Assembly (NCBI GenBank): GCA_035525455.1
Contig: DATLEF010000050.1
Span: 8,030 to 72,029 of the forward strand
Length of the DNA: 64,000 nt
Source: JAQGMV01 sp035525455
GTDB lineage: Bacteria > Pseudomonadota > Gammaproteobacteria > Burkholderiales > SG8-41
Direction of reading: 5' to 3'
The stretch's first letter is position 1; every line of letters starts with the position of its first letter. Below, piece after piece: positions 1 through 9,590 of this stretch. Under the pieces are notes generated by a model, which saw nothing but the letters and a program-made list of their open reading frames with translations, did no database searches and had not been told where the DNA came from. The position numbers and the translations under genes were made by a program.

Positions 1-718
1 TCTGGTCACCCGCGATCGGAATGACTGCGGTATGACGTATCGCGCCGTGCGTGAATATGGCGAGATCGGTCGTTCCGCCGCCGATGTCGACCAGGGCCAC
101 GCCCAGGTCTTTCTCGTCCTCGGATACGACTGCCATGGCGGAGGCGAGCGGCTGCAGGATGAGATCACTCACCTCGAGCCCGCAGCGCCGCACGCATTTG
201 ATGATGTTCTGCGCCGCAGAAACCGCGCCGGTCACGATGTGCACCTTCACTTCGAGACGCACGCCCGACATGCCGAGCGGCTCACGCACGTCTTCCTGAC
301 CGTCGATGATGAATTCCTGGTTGAGGATGTGCAGGATTTGCTGGTCGTTCGGAATCTGCACCGCTTTGGCCGTCTCGATCACCCGGTCGATGTCCATCTG
401 ACCGACTTCCTTGTCCTTGATCGCGACCATGCCCTGCGAGTTGAAGCTCTTGATGTGGCTGCCTGCGATGCCGGTATAGACCTCGCGTATCTTGCAGTCG
501 GCCATCAGCTCGGCTTCTTCGAGGGCGCGCTGGATCGCGTTCACGGTCGTCTCGATATTCACGACGACGCCCTTCTTCAGTCCTTTGGCCGGGCAGTTCC
601 CCATGCCGATGATTTCGAAACCGCCTTCGGGTTTGATTTCGGCGACGATTGCTGCGATTTTTGAAGTGCCTATGTCCAGGCCGACGACGAGTTTCTTGTT
701 GTCGCGGCTCTTACTCAT
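1..718 (-). CDS. ftsA: Cell division protein FtsA (3' part outside window)
   Basis: Actin-like ATPase that tethers FtsZ to the inner membrane and recruits later divisome proteins. The visible 239 residues begin with the phosphate-1 motif VVGLDIGTSK (residues 11-20), run through the FtsA-specific 1C domain, and reach the phosphate-2 motif VDIGGGTTDL (about 210-219). The C-terminal part and its membrane-targeting helix lie beyond position 1. The ATG at 716-718 overlaps the ftsQ stop by 4 nt (ATGA). It is the last visible gene of the dcw cluster; ftsZ is expected next, outside the window. The reading frame is open to the window edge. Confidence 0.97.
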   Translation of the reverse strand, partial: MSKSRDNKKLVVGLDIGTSKIAAIVAEIKPEGGFEIIGMGNCPAKGLKKGVVVNIETTVNAIQRALEEAELMADCKIREVYTGIAGSHIKSFNSQGMVAIKDKEVGQMDIDRVIETAKAVQIPNDQQILHILNQEFIIDGQEDVREPLGMSGVRLEVKVHIVTGAVSAAQNIIKCVRRCGLEVSDLILQPLASAMAVVSEDEKDLGVALVDIGGGTTDLAIFTHGAIRHTAVIPIAGDQ

Positions 719-1470
719 GTCTGTTTCGCCTTGCGCTTCACCGCGGAGGCACGCGAGCGGTCTCCGTCGTCCCCTTTCAGCTCCGCGATGCGAACTGCGA
801 AGCCATTCGCGTAGCGCAGGTCCACGTAATCGATGCGGCGCTTCAGCGCACCCACCGTGCGTGGATGGACCTGGATGTAATGCATCAGCCGGGCTTCTAC
901 GTCGTCTCTCCCGAGCTCTATCGTTGGACCGCCGTCGATCCGCACTTGCCAGGCGCGGCGCGGCGTCACCTGCACCATCGCGGGCGTTGCGTTTATCGCC
1001 GTGAGATGGCGCCTGAAAAAATCGTATTGAATCGCAATTTCCTTCGCAGTACCAGCGGGTCCGACGAAAATCGGCAACTTGCCGTCGTAGGCGGCCTGAA
1101 AGATTTCGCCTTGCGTGTTCACGAGCGCGACATTGCCCCAGCGCGCGAGCACGTCGTGCTCGACGACGCTCACTTCGAGCCGCGCCGGCCAGCGCCGCCG
1201 CAGATTCACTTCACGCACCCATGGCAGCTTCTCGAAGGCGCGGCGCACCTGTGGCAGGTTCATCGTGAAGAACGTCCCCTTGAGCTCGTTCCTGACGATC
1301 GTCTCGACTTGCGCGTGCGTGATATGGCGCGTTTGCGCAATATGGATCTCGCGCAGCGCGAATACCGGCAGGCGCACGACGAGCCAGAGAGCGCCGTACG
1401 CGAGCAGCAGGAAGGCGATCGCATACACCACGTTCGCCGCGCGATTGAGGCGCTCGGGCCTATCCCACAT
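715..1470 (-). CDS. ftsQ: Cell division protein FtsQ
   Basis: Bitopic divisome protein that links early cytoplasmic and late periplasmic division proteins through FtsL/FtsB. 251 aa: short cytoplasmic N-terminus, one membrane helix at about residues 12-32, then a POTRA-like domain starting around VFALREIHI (36-44) and a beta domain. Size and architecture fit the family. It overlaps the end of ddl by 11 nt and shares ATGA with ftsA, so it is probably translated by coupling within the dcw operon. Sequence similarity in this family is low, so position between ddl and ftsA is part of the evidence. Confidence 0.95.
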   Translation of the reverse strand: MWDRPERLNRAANVVYAIAFLLLAYGALWLVVRLPVFALREIHIAQTRHITHAQVETIVRNELKGTFFTMNLPQVRRAFEKLPWVREVNLRRRWPARLEVSVVEHDVLARWGNVALVNTQGEIFQAAYDGKLPIFVGPAGTAKEIAIQYDFFRRHLTAINATPAMVQVTPRRAWQVRIDGGPTIELGRDDVEARLMHYIQVHPRTVGALKRRIDYVDLRYANGFAVRIAELKGDDGDRSRASAVKRKAKQT

Positions 1471-2371
1471 GCGCGCTTTCCAGTATGCGCAGACACAGGT
1501 CGTCGAACTCGATGCCGCGGGCGCGGGCGGCCATCGGCACGAGGCTGTGGTCGGTCATCCCCGGTATCGTGTTGACTTCGAGCAGATAAGCCGCGCCCGA
1601 GCGATCGACCATGACGTCGATCCGTCCCCAGCCGGAGCATCCGATCAGTTTGAAAGCGCGCAGCGCCTGCGCCTGGATCGCGCGCTCGTCATCCGCCGGT
1701 AGCCCCGAGGGACAGATATAGCGCGTGTTGTCGGCGAAGTACTTCGCCTCGTAATCGTAAAAAGTACGCGGCGTCTCGAGCCGGATGAGCGGCAGCGCCT
1801 CGTCGGCGAGGATGGCAGCCGTTACTTCGAGACCTTCTATAAAGCGTTCGGCGATGACGACTTCGTCGTATTGCGCGGCGAGCTCGTACGCCGCCCCGAC
1901 CTTCTCGACCGAAGTCACCTTGCTCATGCCGATGCTGGAGCCTTCGCGCGCCGGCTTCACCATCAGGGGCAACCCGAGACGGGTCGCAATGCCCAGAAAA
2001 TCGCTCGCGTTCGTGAGCAGCTCATAAGGCGGCGTCGGGACGCCCGCGGCCTGCCACAGGAGCTTGGTGCGCCACTTGTCCATGGCGAGCGCGCTCGCCA
2101 TGACGCCGCTGCCGGTATAAGGCAGCCCGAGATATTCGAGCGCGCCCTGAACGGTGCCGTCTTCGCCGAAGCGCCCATGCAGCGCGACGAACACGCGATC
2201 GAAGCGCTGCGCGATCAGCTGCTCCAGCCCCTCGTCTTGCGGATCGAAGGGATGCGCGTCGACCCCTTTGCGCTTGAGTGCCCCGAGCACCATGTTGCCG
2301 CTGCGCAGCGAAATCTCGCGCTCGGCGCTGCGCCCACCCAGGAGCACTGCGACTTTGCCCAATGTCGTCAT
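1460..2371 (-). CDS. ddl: D-alanine--D-alanine ligase (Ddl)
   Basis: ATP-grasp enzyme that makes D-Ala-D-Ala for the MurF step. 303 aa, the usual length. Seen: the N-terminal LGGRSAEREISLRSG motif (about 11-25), the ATP-grasp centre with the VKPAREGSSIGMSKV segment, and the C-terminal metal/substrate motif EVNTIPGMTDHSLVP. The ATG at 2371 overlaps the murB stop by 4 nt. It is the DdlB-type gene expected in a betaproteobacterial dcw cluster between murB and ftsQ. Confidence 0.97.
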   Translation of the reverse strand: MTTLGKVAVLLGGRSAEREISLRSGNMVLGALKRKGVDAHPFDPQDEGLEQLIAQRFDRVFVALHGRFGEDGTVQGALEYLGLPYTGSGVMASALAMDKWRTKLLWQAAGVPTPPYELLTNASDFLGIATRLGLPLMVKPAREGSSIGMSKVTSVEKVGAAYELAAQYDEVVIAERFIEGLEVTAAILADEALPLIRLETPRTFYDYEAKYFADNTRYICPSGLPADDERAIQAQALRAFKLIGCSGWGRIDVMVDRSGAAYLLEVNTIPGMTDHSLVPMAARARGIEFDDLCLRILESAHVG

Positions 2372-3378
2372 GCCGCACCCACGATGCGCACTTCCCGCTC
2401 GAGCTCGATCCCGAATTTCTCCTTCACGCGCGCCTGCGCGAGCTCGATCAAAGCTTCGATGTCGGCCGCGCGTGCCTTACCCGTGTTGATGATGAAGTTC
2501 GCATGCTTGGGCGAAATGACGGCGCCGCCGATCGCATGACCTTTGAGGCCGCAATCTTCGATCAGCTTCGCTGCGTACGTCCCCGGCGGATTGCGGAAAA
2601 CCGAGCCGGCATTGGGTTCTCCGAGCGGCTGGCTCGCGATGCGCCGTGCGAGCAGGTCCTTCACTTCGATTCGCGACGCGCCGCCATCGCCCCGCTTGAG
2701 CTCCACCGTGGCGGACACGAACCACTCGTCCAGCCCTGCGCGCCTCTTTAGCGCCGTAGCCGGTTGAGCCCCGGCAATTTGCTGGCAGCGTCGCAGTACC
2801 GTCCTGTAGCCGATCCGGTAGTGCGCAGGCGTGCGCTCGTGCAATTCACCTGCGTGGTCGACCGTCACGACTTTGCGCACGATCGTCCACGTTTCGCCGC
2901 CATAGCAGCCGGCATTCATGGCCAGCGCGCCGCCGATCGTTCCGGGGATGCCGGCGAGGAATTCCGCGCCGACGAGGTCGTTCACAGCGGCGAAGCGCGC
3001 GACTTTCGGGCTCGCAACGCCGGCATCTACGCGTATGTGTCCTTCGTGCTCGGTTTTCGATTCGAGCGCGATCTCGTGCAGCGCCCAGTGCGTGAAGATC
3101 ACGGTCCCTCGCAGCCCGCCGTCGCGGACGAGAAGATTGCTGCCGAGCCCGACGAAATACACCGGCTCGGCCGGCGGCAGCGTGCGCAGGAACGCGCACA
3201 CGTCTTCGAGGTCCGCCGGGAGGTATGCACGATCGACGCATCCGCCCGCGCGCCAGCTCACGTGCCTGACCATCGACTCGTCTTGTCGCAGCTCGCCGCG
3301 CAATGCCGGAGACCCCGCTCGGGGAGCGGGGGCCGGGCCGGATTCGCGGGTTCGCTCGTCGGCCATGGTCAGGATCAC
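2368..3378 (-). CDS. murB: UDP-N-acetylenolpyruvoylglucosamine reductase MurB
   Basis: FAD- and NADPH-dependent reduction of UDP-GlcNAc-enolpyruvate to UDP-MurNAc. FAD-binding motifs are visible: VGLGSNLLVRDGG (76-88) and AGIPGTIGGALAMNAGCYGG (142-161). The catalytic acid serine is S259 in NAGSVFRNPPG, and a conserved glutamate lies near the C-terminus (ELEREVRIVG). The start is taken as the GTG at 3378, because it overlaps the murC stop as GTGA, the same junction type used elsewhere in this cluster; an in-frame ATG at 3366 is the alternative. Length 336 aa. Confidence 0.96.
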   Translation of the reverse strand: MILTMADERTRESGPAPAPRAGSPALRGELRQDESMVRHVSWRAGGCVDRAYLPADLEDVCAFLRTLPPAEPVYFVGLGSNLLVRDGGLRGTVIFTHWALHEIALESKTEHEGHIRVDAGVASPKVARFAAVNDLVGAEFLAGIPGTIGGALAMNAGCYGGETWTIVRKVVTVDHAGELHERTPAHYRIGYRTVLRRCQQIAGAQPATALKRRAGLDEWFVSATVELKRGDGGASRIEVKDLLARRIASQPLGEPNAGSVFRNPPGTYAAKLIEDCGLKGHAIGGAVISPKHANFIINTGKARAADIEALIELAQARVKEKFGIELEREVRIVGAA

Positions 3379-4775
3379 CCGGTTCCCCGCTGCAAAGCAG
3401 CCGGCACGCCGCCTATCGATCCCGCACCCATCGTGAGGACAACGTCGCCATTGCGCGCCGCCGCACGTATCGCTTCGGGCATGGCCGCGATCGTTTCAAC
3501 GAAGATCGGCTCCACTTTGCCCTGCACGCGTACCGCGCGCGCGAGTGCGCGCCCGTCGGCCGCGACGATCGGCGCTTCGCCGGCGGGATACACGTCGGTC
3601 AGAACGAGCGCGTCGGCTGTCGAGAGCACTTTTACGAAGTCCTCGAAGCAATCGCGCGTGCGCGTGTAGCGATGCGGCTGAAAGGCGAGCACGAGCCGGC
3701 GCTCGGGAAATGCGCCGCGCGCGGCTGCAAGCGTCGCCGCCATTTCGACCGGGTGATGCCCGTAATCGTCGACCAGTAAAAAGGAGCCGCCGCCCGCCAG
3801 CGCAATCTCGCCGTACTGCTGGAAGCGGCGTCCTACGCCGCCAAACTTCGCGAGCGCACTGGCGATTTTTTCCGGCGCCACACTGAGCTCGAGCCCCACG
3901 GCGATTGCCGCCAGCGCGTTTTGCACGTTGTGCACGCCGGGCAGATTCAGGGTTACGTCGAAGTCCACGGCCGGCGAACCGTTAGCCGCGCACACAGCGC
4001 GAAAAGTCATTTTCCCGGCGCGCGCAACGATATCGATCGCGCGCACCTGCGCTTCGGCTGATAAGCCATATGTCACGAGCGTTTTGGCCACGCGCGGCAC
4101 GATTTCGCGCACTCCCGGGTCGTCGATGCAGACGACCGCAACGCCGTAGAACGGCAGGCGCTGCAGAAAATAGACGAAAGCCTGGCGCAGCTTTTCGACA
4201 GAATGTTCGTAAGTCTCCATGTGGTCGGCGTCGATGTTGGTGACGACCGCCACGCACGGCTGCAGATAAAGGAATGACGCATCGGACTCATCGGCCTCTA
4301 CGACGATGAATTCGCCGTGGCCGAGCCGCGCGTTCGAACCGACTGCTTCGACGCGCCCGCCGATCACGAAAGTCGGATCGAGCCCCCCTTCGGCAAGCAC
4401 GCTGGCTGTGAGACTCGTCGTCGTCGTCTTCCCGTGCGTGCCAGCGACCGCGATGCCCTGCTTCAAACGCATGAGCTCGGCGAGCATGATCGCGCGCGGC
4501 ACGACCGGGATGTTCCGCTCGCGCGCCGCCCGTACTTCGGGGTTTTGATCGTCGACGGCGCTCGAGACGACGACCGCATTCGCGCCGGCGATGTGCTCCG
4601 CCGCGTGGCCTTTGCTCACGCTTGCGCCGAGGTCCTGCAGGTGGCGCGTCACCGCCCCTTCCGCGAGATCCGAGCCGCTCACGTGATAACCCAGATTCAG
4701 CAGCACTTCGGCGATGCCGCTCATGCCGATGCCGCCGATACCCACGAAGTGCACGTGTTTGACTTTGTGCTTCAT
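3375..4775 (-). CDS. murC: UDP-N-acetylmuramate--L-alanine ligase MurC
   Basis: First amino-acid-adding Mur ligase. 466 aa with the N-terminal dinucleotide-like motif VGIGGIGMSGIA (11-22), the ATP loop AGTHGKTTTT (111-120) and typical central and C-terminal Mur ligase domains. The start is the ATG at 4773-4775, which overlaps the murG stop by 4 nt. The same frame stays open upstream as far as 5741, but that part is out of frame with murG and does not resemble MurC. Confidence 0.97.
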   Translation of the reverse strand: MKHKVKHVHFVGIGGIGMSGIAEVLLNLGYHVSGSDLAEGAVTRHLQDLGASVSKGHAAEHIAGANAVVVSSAVDDQNPEVRAARERNIPVVPRAIMLAELMRLKQGIAVAGTHGKTTTTSLTASVLAEGGLDPTFVIGGRVEAVGSNARLGHGEFIVVEADESDASFLYLQPCVAVVTNIDADHMETYEHSVEKLRQAFVYFLQRLPFYGVAVVCIDDPGVREIVPRVAKTLVTYGLSAEAQVRAIDIVARAGKMTFRAVCAANGSPAVDFDVTLNLPGVHNVQNALAAIAVGLELSVAPEKIASALAKFGGVGRRFQQYGEIALAGGGSFLLVDDYGHHPVEMAATLAAARGAFPERRLVLAFQPHRYTRTRDCFEDFVKVLSTADALVLTDVYPAGEAPIVAADGRALARAVRVQGKVEPIFVETIAAMPEAIRAAARNGDVVLTMGAGSIGGVPAALQRGTG

Positions 4776-5875
4776 GCCGCAAGCCTCATGCACGCTTCTG
4801 CAACGGCGAGGGTGGCATCCGGTTTCCCCGCGGCCCGCGCCGATTTGGCAATCGCGAGGAGCTTCTCCCGCGTGAATTCGCGGAGCAGCGCAGCAAGGCG
4901 CTCGGGCGTGAGCTCGTTCTGTGCAATGAGCACGGCGCCGCCGCGGTCGGCAAGAAAGCGCGCGTTTTGGGTCTGGTGGTCGTCGACGGCGTACGGAAAG
5001 GGCACGAGCACCGCGGCGACGCCGGCCGCTGCGAGCTCGGCAATTGTCGAAGCCCCTGCGCGGCAGATCATCAAGTCGGCAGCGGCGTAGCTTGCCGCCA
5101 TGTCTTCGATGAATGCCACGACTTCGGCTGAGACGCGAGCGTCCGCATACAGCGCCCGCACCACGTCCAGATGAGCTGCGCCTGCCTGGTGAGTGACTTG
5201 AGGCCGCACGCCCTCGACGATCAGACTCAAGGCCTGCGGCACCACTTCGTTCAGCGCTGTTGCGCCCTGGCTGCCGCCCAGCACGAGCACGCGCAGTCGT
5301 CCACTGCGATCCGCGAAGCGCTGCTCGGGTGGAGCGATGGCTGCGATGTCGGCGCGAACCGGATTGCCGGTCCACTCGACGTTGGAGCGGCTGCCGAATG
5401 CGCCTGGAAAAGCGACGAGCACTTTGTCCGCGACGTAACTCAACACCCGGTTCGTGAGGCCTGCCACCGAGTTCTGTTCGTGTATTACGAGCGGCCGATT
5501 GAAAAGACTCGCCATCATGCCGCCGGGAAATGCCACGTAACCGCCCATGCCGAGCACGACGTCGGGACGGCGCGAGAAAATCGCCGTCGCGCTTTGCCAG
5601 AAAGCGATCAGCAGGTTGAGCGGCAGCAGTGCGAGCGGCACGAGCCCTTTGCCCCGCACACCTGAAAAGCGGATCCACGACATGGTGTAGCCGCGCGCCG
5701 GGACGAGGCGCGCTTCCATGCCGGCGCGCGAGCCGAGCCACACCACGTTCCAGCCGGCCGCGCGCACGTGCTCTGCCACCGACAGCGCAGGGAAGATGTG
5801 CCCGCCAGTGCCGCCAGCCATGATCATCAGGGTGCGCGCGCGATGAGGCATAGCCGTTGAGCCGATCACGCTCAT
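4772..5875 (-). CDS. murG: UDP-GlcNAc:lipid I N-acetylglucosaminyltransferase MurG
   Basis: GT-B glycosyltransferase that converts lipid I to lipid II at the inner face of the cytoplasmic membrane. The glycine-rich GGTGGHIFPAL motif is at residues 21-31; further family motifs are HEQNSVAGLTNR and the donor-site segment ICRAGASTIAELAAAG. 367 aa from the ATG at 5875, which overlaps the ftsW stop (ATGA). Later ATGs shortly before the glycine-rich loop are possible but lose the coupling. Confidence 0.97.
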   Translation of the reverse strand: MSVIGSTAMPHRARTLMIMAGGTGGHIFPALSVAEHVRAAGWNVVWLGSRAGMEARLVPARGYTMSWIRFSGVRGKGLVPLALLPLNLLIAFWQSATAIFSRRPDVVLGMGGYVAFPGGMMASLFNRPLVIHEQNSVAGLTNRVLSYVADKVLVAFPGAFGSRSNVEWTGNPVRADIAAIAPPEQRFADRSGRLRVLVLGGSQGATALNEVVPQALSLIVEGVRPQVTHQAGAAHLDVVRALYADARVSAEVVAFIEDMAASYAAADLMICRAGASTIAELAAAGVAAVLVPFPYAVDDHQTQNARFLADRGGAVLIAQNELTPERLAALLREFTREKLLAIAKSARAAGKPDATLAVAEACMRLAA

Positions 5876-7044
5876 ACGGTCAATCCTTTCGCGAGTTGCC
5901 TATTCTCCCAATCGACGCGCAGCAGGATCGCGAGCGCGACACAGGCCGCGACGAGCGCGCTGCCGCCGAACGAAAGGAGCGGGAGTGTGAGTCCTTTGGT
6001 CGGCAGCATGCCCATGTTGACGCCCATGTTGATGATCGCCTGCACGCCGAGCCACAAGCCGATGCCCTGCGCGACGAGCGAGGCGAAGTAGCGCTCGAGG
6101 ACAGCCGCACGCCTGCCGATAGAAAACGCCCGCGCCACGATCCACCCGAAGATGAGCACGATCAGCGCGACGCCGGCGAAGCCGAGCTCCTCCGCTATGA
6201 CCGCGAGCAGGAAATCGGTGTGCGCTTCCGGCAGGTAGAAAAGTTTCTCGACGCTGCCGCCCAGCCCGACACCGAGCCATTCGCCGCGCCCGAACGCAAT
6301 GAGTGCGTGCGAGAGCTGATAGCCTTTCCCATACGGATCGGCCCATGGATCCATGAAGCCCACGATGCGCTGCATGCGATAGGGCGAGGTCCAGATGAGC
6401 AGCAGGAACCCCAGGAGCAGCATCACGATCAAGCCCGCGAACAGCCGCCAGTTCATGCCGCCCAGAAAAAGAATGCCCATGGCGATGACCGTAATCACCG
6501 CAAAAGCGCCGAAGTCGGGCTCGCGCAGCAGCAGACCTCCGGTCAACAGCATCACCAGGAACATCGGCATGAAGCCGCGCTTCAGGCTGTGCATGAACGC
6601 GGCTTTGCGTACGGTGTAGTCCGCTGCGTAAAGCACGACGAAAACCTTTACCAGCTCAGAAGGCTGAAAATTCGCGACGTACAGCGAAATCCACCGGCGG
6701 CTGCCATTCACTTCGCGCCCGATGCCCGGCATGAGTACGAGGACCAGCAGCACGAGGCCGCCGATGAAAAGGTACGGCGCCGCCTGCTGCAACAGGCGCA
6801 TCGGCACCTGGAATGCAATGACGGCGCAGACGATCCCGATTGCGACGAAGAAAGCATGCCGCACGAGGTAATACGTGGGCTGGAAACCCGAGCTGCGGCC
6901 GCCTTCGGCGATCGCGATCGATGCCGAATACACCATGACCACGCCCAAGCCGAGCAGCAGGATCGCGAGCCAGACGAGCGTGCGGTCGTAATCCGGCACG
7001 ACGCTGCGTTTTTTGGTCTCGCGGTAATACATGGCGACGCTCAT
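5872..7044 (-). CDS. ftsW: SEDS peptidoglycan glycosyltransferase FtsW
   Basis: Polytopic SEDS-family polymerase for septal peptidoglycan, working with FtsI. 390 aa from the ATG at 7044 (ATGA overlap with murD), with about ten hydrophobic segments and the SEDS signature around PEAHTDFLLAVIAEELGFAG. The frame is open up to 7146 but that extension overlaps murD coding sequence and is not expected to be translated. Confidence 0.96.
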   Translation of the reverse strand: MSVAMYYRETKKRSVVPDYDRTLVWLAILLLGLGVVMVYSASIAIAEGGRSSGFQPTYYLVRHAFFVAIGIVCAVIAFQVPMRLLQQAAPYLFIGGLVLLVLVLMPGIGREVNGSRRWISLYVANFQPSELVKVFVVLYAADYTVRKAAFMHSLKRGFMPMFLVMLLTGGLLLREPDFGAFAVITVIAMGILFLGGMNWRLFAGLIVMLLLGFLLLIWTSPYRMQRIVGFMDPWADPYGKGYQLSHALIAFGRGEWLGVGLGGSVEKLFYLPEAHTDFLLAVIAEELGFAGVALIVLIFGWIVARAFSIGRRAAVLERYFASLVAQGIGLWLGVQAIINMGVNMGMLPTKGLTLPLLSFGGSALVAACVALAILLRVDWENRQLAKGLTV

Positions 7045-8435
7045 CGCGCGCGGGCTCCCGCCGTGGACGCAACGAGCGCCTGCACCGCCTGCACGAAAAC
7101 CTCGCCGCGATGCACATAGCTCCTGAACATGTCGTAGCTCGCGCACGCCGGCGACAGCAGAACGGCATCGCCGTCACGGCTCGCGCCGTACGCGAGTGCC
7201 ACCGCCTCCTCCAGGCTTTGCGCGTTGAGGAGATGGACGCCTGTGCCCGCGATCGCGCGCTCGATCTGGCCCGCATCGCGCCCGATCAACACCACAGCGC
7301 GCGCGTGCGCGGCCACCGCTGCGGCGAGCGGCGAAAAATCCTGGCCTTTGCCGTCTCCGCCTGCGATCAATACGACAGGCCGGGTCATCCCGTTCAGCGC
7401 GGCGACCGTTGCGCCAACGTTCGTGCCTTTCGAATCGTCGAAAAAAGCGATGCCGTCCATCTCGCCGACTTTCTCGAGGCGGTGCGGCAAGCCGCGAAAA
7501 CGGCGTAAACCTTCGGCCATGCCTTCAATCGGCAGCCCGAGAGCGTGGCCCAAGGCCAGCGCCGCCAAAGCGTTCGCTGCGTTATGAAGACCCGCGACCG
7601 GTAGCTCGTCGATCTGCATTACAGGCTCGGCGCCGTGCACCATGACCTTATCTATGACGCCCCAATCGTCAGCGCCCGGCGCGTCGAGCCCGAACGTCAC
7701 CGCGCGTCGTCCGGCTAAAGCCATGCTCATGCTCCAGCTGTCGTCGCGATTCAGAATTTGCACGCCGCCGCCTTCGAAGATGCGCGCTTTCGCAGCCGCA
7801 TAGCCGGAAATTCCCTCGTAGCGGTCGAGGTGGTCTTCGGTGATGTTCAATACGGTCGCTGCGTCCGCATGCAGGCTCGACGTGCTTTCGAGCTGGAAGC
7901 TCGAAAGCTCGAGCACGAAGACATCGGGCATCGGTTCGCCGGCCTCGATCGGCGTAAGCGCGTCGAGAACCGGGAGCCCGATATTGCCGGCTACGACGGT
8001 CTTCCAACCTGCCGCGCGCGCGGCCTCACCCGTCATCGCGGTCACGGTGCTTTTTCCGTTCGAGCCCGTGATCGCAATCACTTGCGGCCGCGGCACCGAC
8101 CTCGTCAAACTGATCGCGCCGAGCGCCTCCGCAAATATTTCGATGTCGCCGATTACGGGAACCCCGCGCCCAATCGCGTCCGCGACCAAAGGTTCGCGCC
8201 GATCGACGCCCGGACTGATGGCGATTACGTCAGCTTTCTCGAACGGGCCCGCCTCGTACGGACCCGTGGCGAATGCGATTCCCGGCAGGTCGGCAAGCGC
8301 ATTCGCGTGCGGCGGCGTCGCGCGGGTGTCCGCGACGCTTACGCGCGCGCCGCGTGCGGCCAGCCAGCGGGTCATCGACAACCCCGTATCACCCAGTCCG
8401 AGCACCAGCACCTTCCTGTCTTTCCAGTCGTACAC
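7041..8435 (-). CDS. murD: UDP-N-acetylmuramoyl-L-alanine--D-glutamate ligase MurD
   Basis: Adds D-glutamate to UDP-MurNAc-L-Ala. 464 aa. N-terminal VLVLGLGDTGLS motif (9-20), ATP loop ITGSNGKST (122-130), then the family motifs including LELSSFQLE and FDDSKGTN. The start codon is GTG at 8433-8435, 5 nt after the mraY stop; no better ATG lies before the conserved N-terminal motif. Confidence 0.97.
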   Translation of the reverse strand: MYDWKDRKVLVLGLGDTGLSMTRWLAARGARVSVADTRATPPHANALADLPGIAFATGPYEAGPFEKADVIAISPGVDRREPLVADAIGRGVPVIGDIEIFAEALGAISLTRSVPRPQVIAITGSNGKSTVTAMTGEAARAAGWKTVVAGNIGLPVLDALTPIEAGEPMPDVFVLELSSFQLESTSSLHADAATVLNITEDHLDRYEGISGYAAAKARIFEGGGVQILNRDDSWSMSMALAGRRAVTFGLDAPGADDWGVIDKVMVHGAEPVMQIDELPVAGLHNAANALAALALGHALGLPIEGMAEGLRRFRGLPHRLEKVGEMDGIAFFDDSKGTNVGATVAALNGMTRPVVLIAGGDGKGQDFSPLAAAVAAHARAVVLIGRDAGQIERAIAGTGVHLLNAQSLEEAVALAYGASRDGDAVLLSPACASYDMFRSYVHRGEVFVQAVQALVASTAGARAR

Positions 8436-8440
8436 ACCGT

Positions 8441-9526
8441 TTACCGAAGCTTCAACGTCGACAAACCAACGAGCACCAACATCATCGAGATAATCCAGAA
8501 GCGCACGACGACCTGGTTCTCCTTCCAGCCTTTCAGCTCGTAGTGGTGGTGCAGCGGCGCCATTCGAAAAATACGCTTGCCGGTGAGCTTGAAAGACGCG
8601 ACCTGCAGCATGACCGAGAGCGTCTCGACCACGAACACGCCGGCCATGATGAAGAGCACGATTTCCTGCCGCACGATCACGGCGATCGTGCCGAGCGCGG
8701 CGCCGATCGCGAGCGCGCCCACGTCACCCATGAAAACCTCGGCTGGATAGGCGTTGAACCAGAGAAATGCGAGACCCGCGCCCGCAAGTGCGCCACAGAT
8801 CACTGCAAGCTCTCCCGCGCCGGGAATGAACGGAAAATTGAGGTATCTCGCGAAGACCGCATGCCCCGCCACATAAGCGAACACGCCGAGGGCGCCGCCG
8901 ATCATGACCGTCGGCATGATCGCCAGACCGTCGAGTCCGTCGGTCAGATTGACGGCGTTGCTCGTGCCCACAATGACGAAATAGGTCATGACGACGAAAC
9001 CGACCGCGCCGAGCGGATACGTGATCTGCTTGAAAAACGGCACGATGAACGCGGTCTGCGCCGGCAGATTCGTCGAAAACGCGATGTACAAAGCCGCCGC
9101 CAGCCCGAATACCGATTGCCAGAAGAACTTTGCGCGCATCGAAAGGCCTTTCGGGTTGCGGTGAACGACCTTGCGATAATCGTCGATCCAACCGATCGCG
9201 CCGAATGCCAGCGTGACCCACAGTACCGCCCAGACGTAGCGGTTGGAGAGGTCGGCCCACAGCAGCGTCGTTACCACGACCGACACGACGATCAGCGCGC
9301 CACCCATCGTCGGCGTACCTGCCTTCACAAGGTGCGTCTGCGGGCCGTCGCTGCGCACGGCCTGACCAATCTTGTAGGCGGTGAGCTTGCGTATCATCAC
9401 CGGCCCGACGATGAACGAGAGAATGAGCGCCGTCAGGCATGCGAGCACCGCGCGCAGCGTGATGTAGCTGAAGACATTGAACGCGCGTATGTCTTTCGCG
9501 AGCCATTGCGCAAGCTCTAGCAGCAT
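8441..9526 (-). CDS. mraY: Phospho-N-acetylmuramoyl-pentapeptide-transferase MraY
   Basis: Integral membrane enzyme transferring phospho-MurNAc-pentapeptide to undecaprenyl phosphate to give lipid I. 361 aa, the family norm. Around ten membrane helices; catalytic motifs WIDDYRKV, NLTDGLDGLA and the VFMGDVGALAIG segment are visible, as is the HHHYE motif near the C-terminus. The start is the ATG at 9526, preceded by GGAGG at a good distance; the open frame upstream to 9646 is not conserved. The 64-nt gap from murF is the largest in the cluster. Confidence 0.97.
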   Translation of the reverse strand: MLLELAQWLAKDIRAFNVFSYITLRAVLACLTALILSFIVGPVMIRKLTAYKIGQAVRSDGPQTHLVKAGTPTMGGALIVVSVVVTTLLWADLSNRYVWAVLWVTLAFGAIGWIDDYRKVVHRNPKGLSMRAKFFWQSVFGLAAALYIAFSTNLPAQTAFIVPFFKQITYPLGAVGFVVMTYFVIVGTSNAVNLTDGLDGLAIMPTVMIGGALGVFAYVAGHAVFARYLNFPFIPGAGELAVICGALAGAGLAFLWFNAYPAEVFMGDVGALAIGAALGTIAVIVRQEIVLFIMAGVFVVETLSVMLQVASFKLTGKRIFRMAPLHHHYELKGWKENQVVVRFWIISMMLVLVGLSTLKLR

Positions 9527-9590
9527 GCCGAACCTCCGCGTGCGAGTGGGAAGACCGGGAACGGCAAAAAGAGACAGGAGCGCAGCGAGC

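Noticed and set aside
4776..5741. Upstream in-frame extension of murC giving a 788-aa product
   Set aside because: The extension lies in another frame of murG and its residues are arginine-rich noise; the ATG overlapping the murG stop is the real start.
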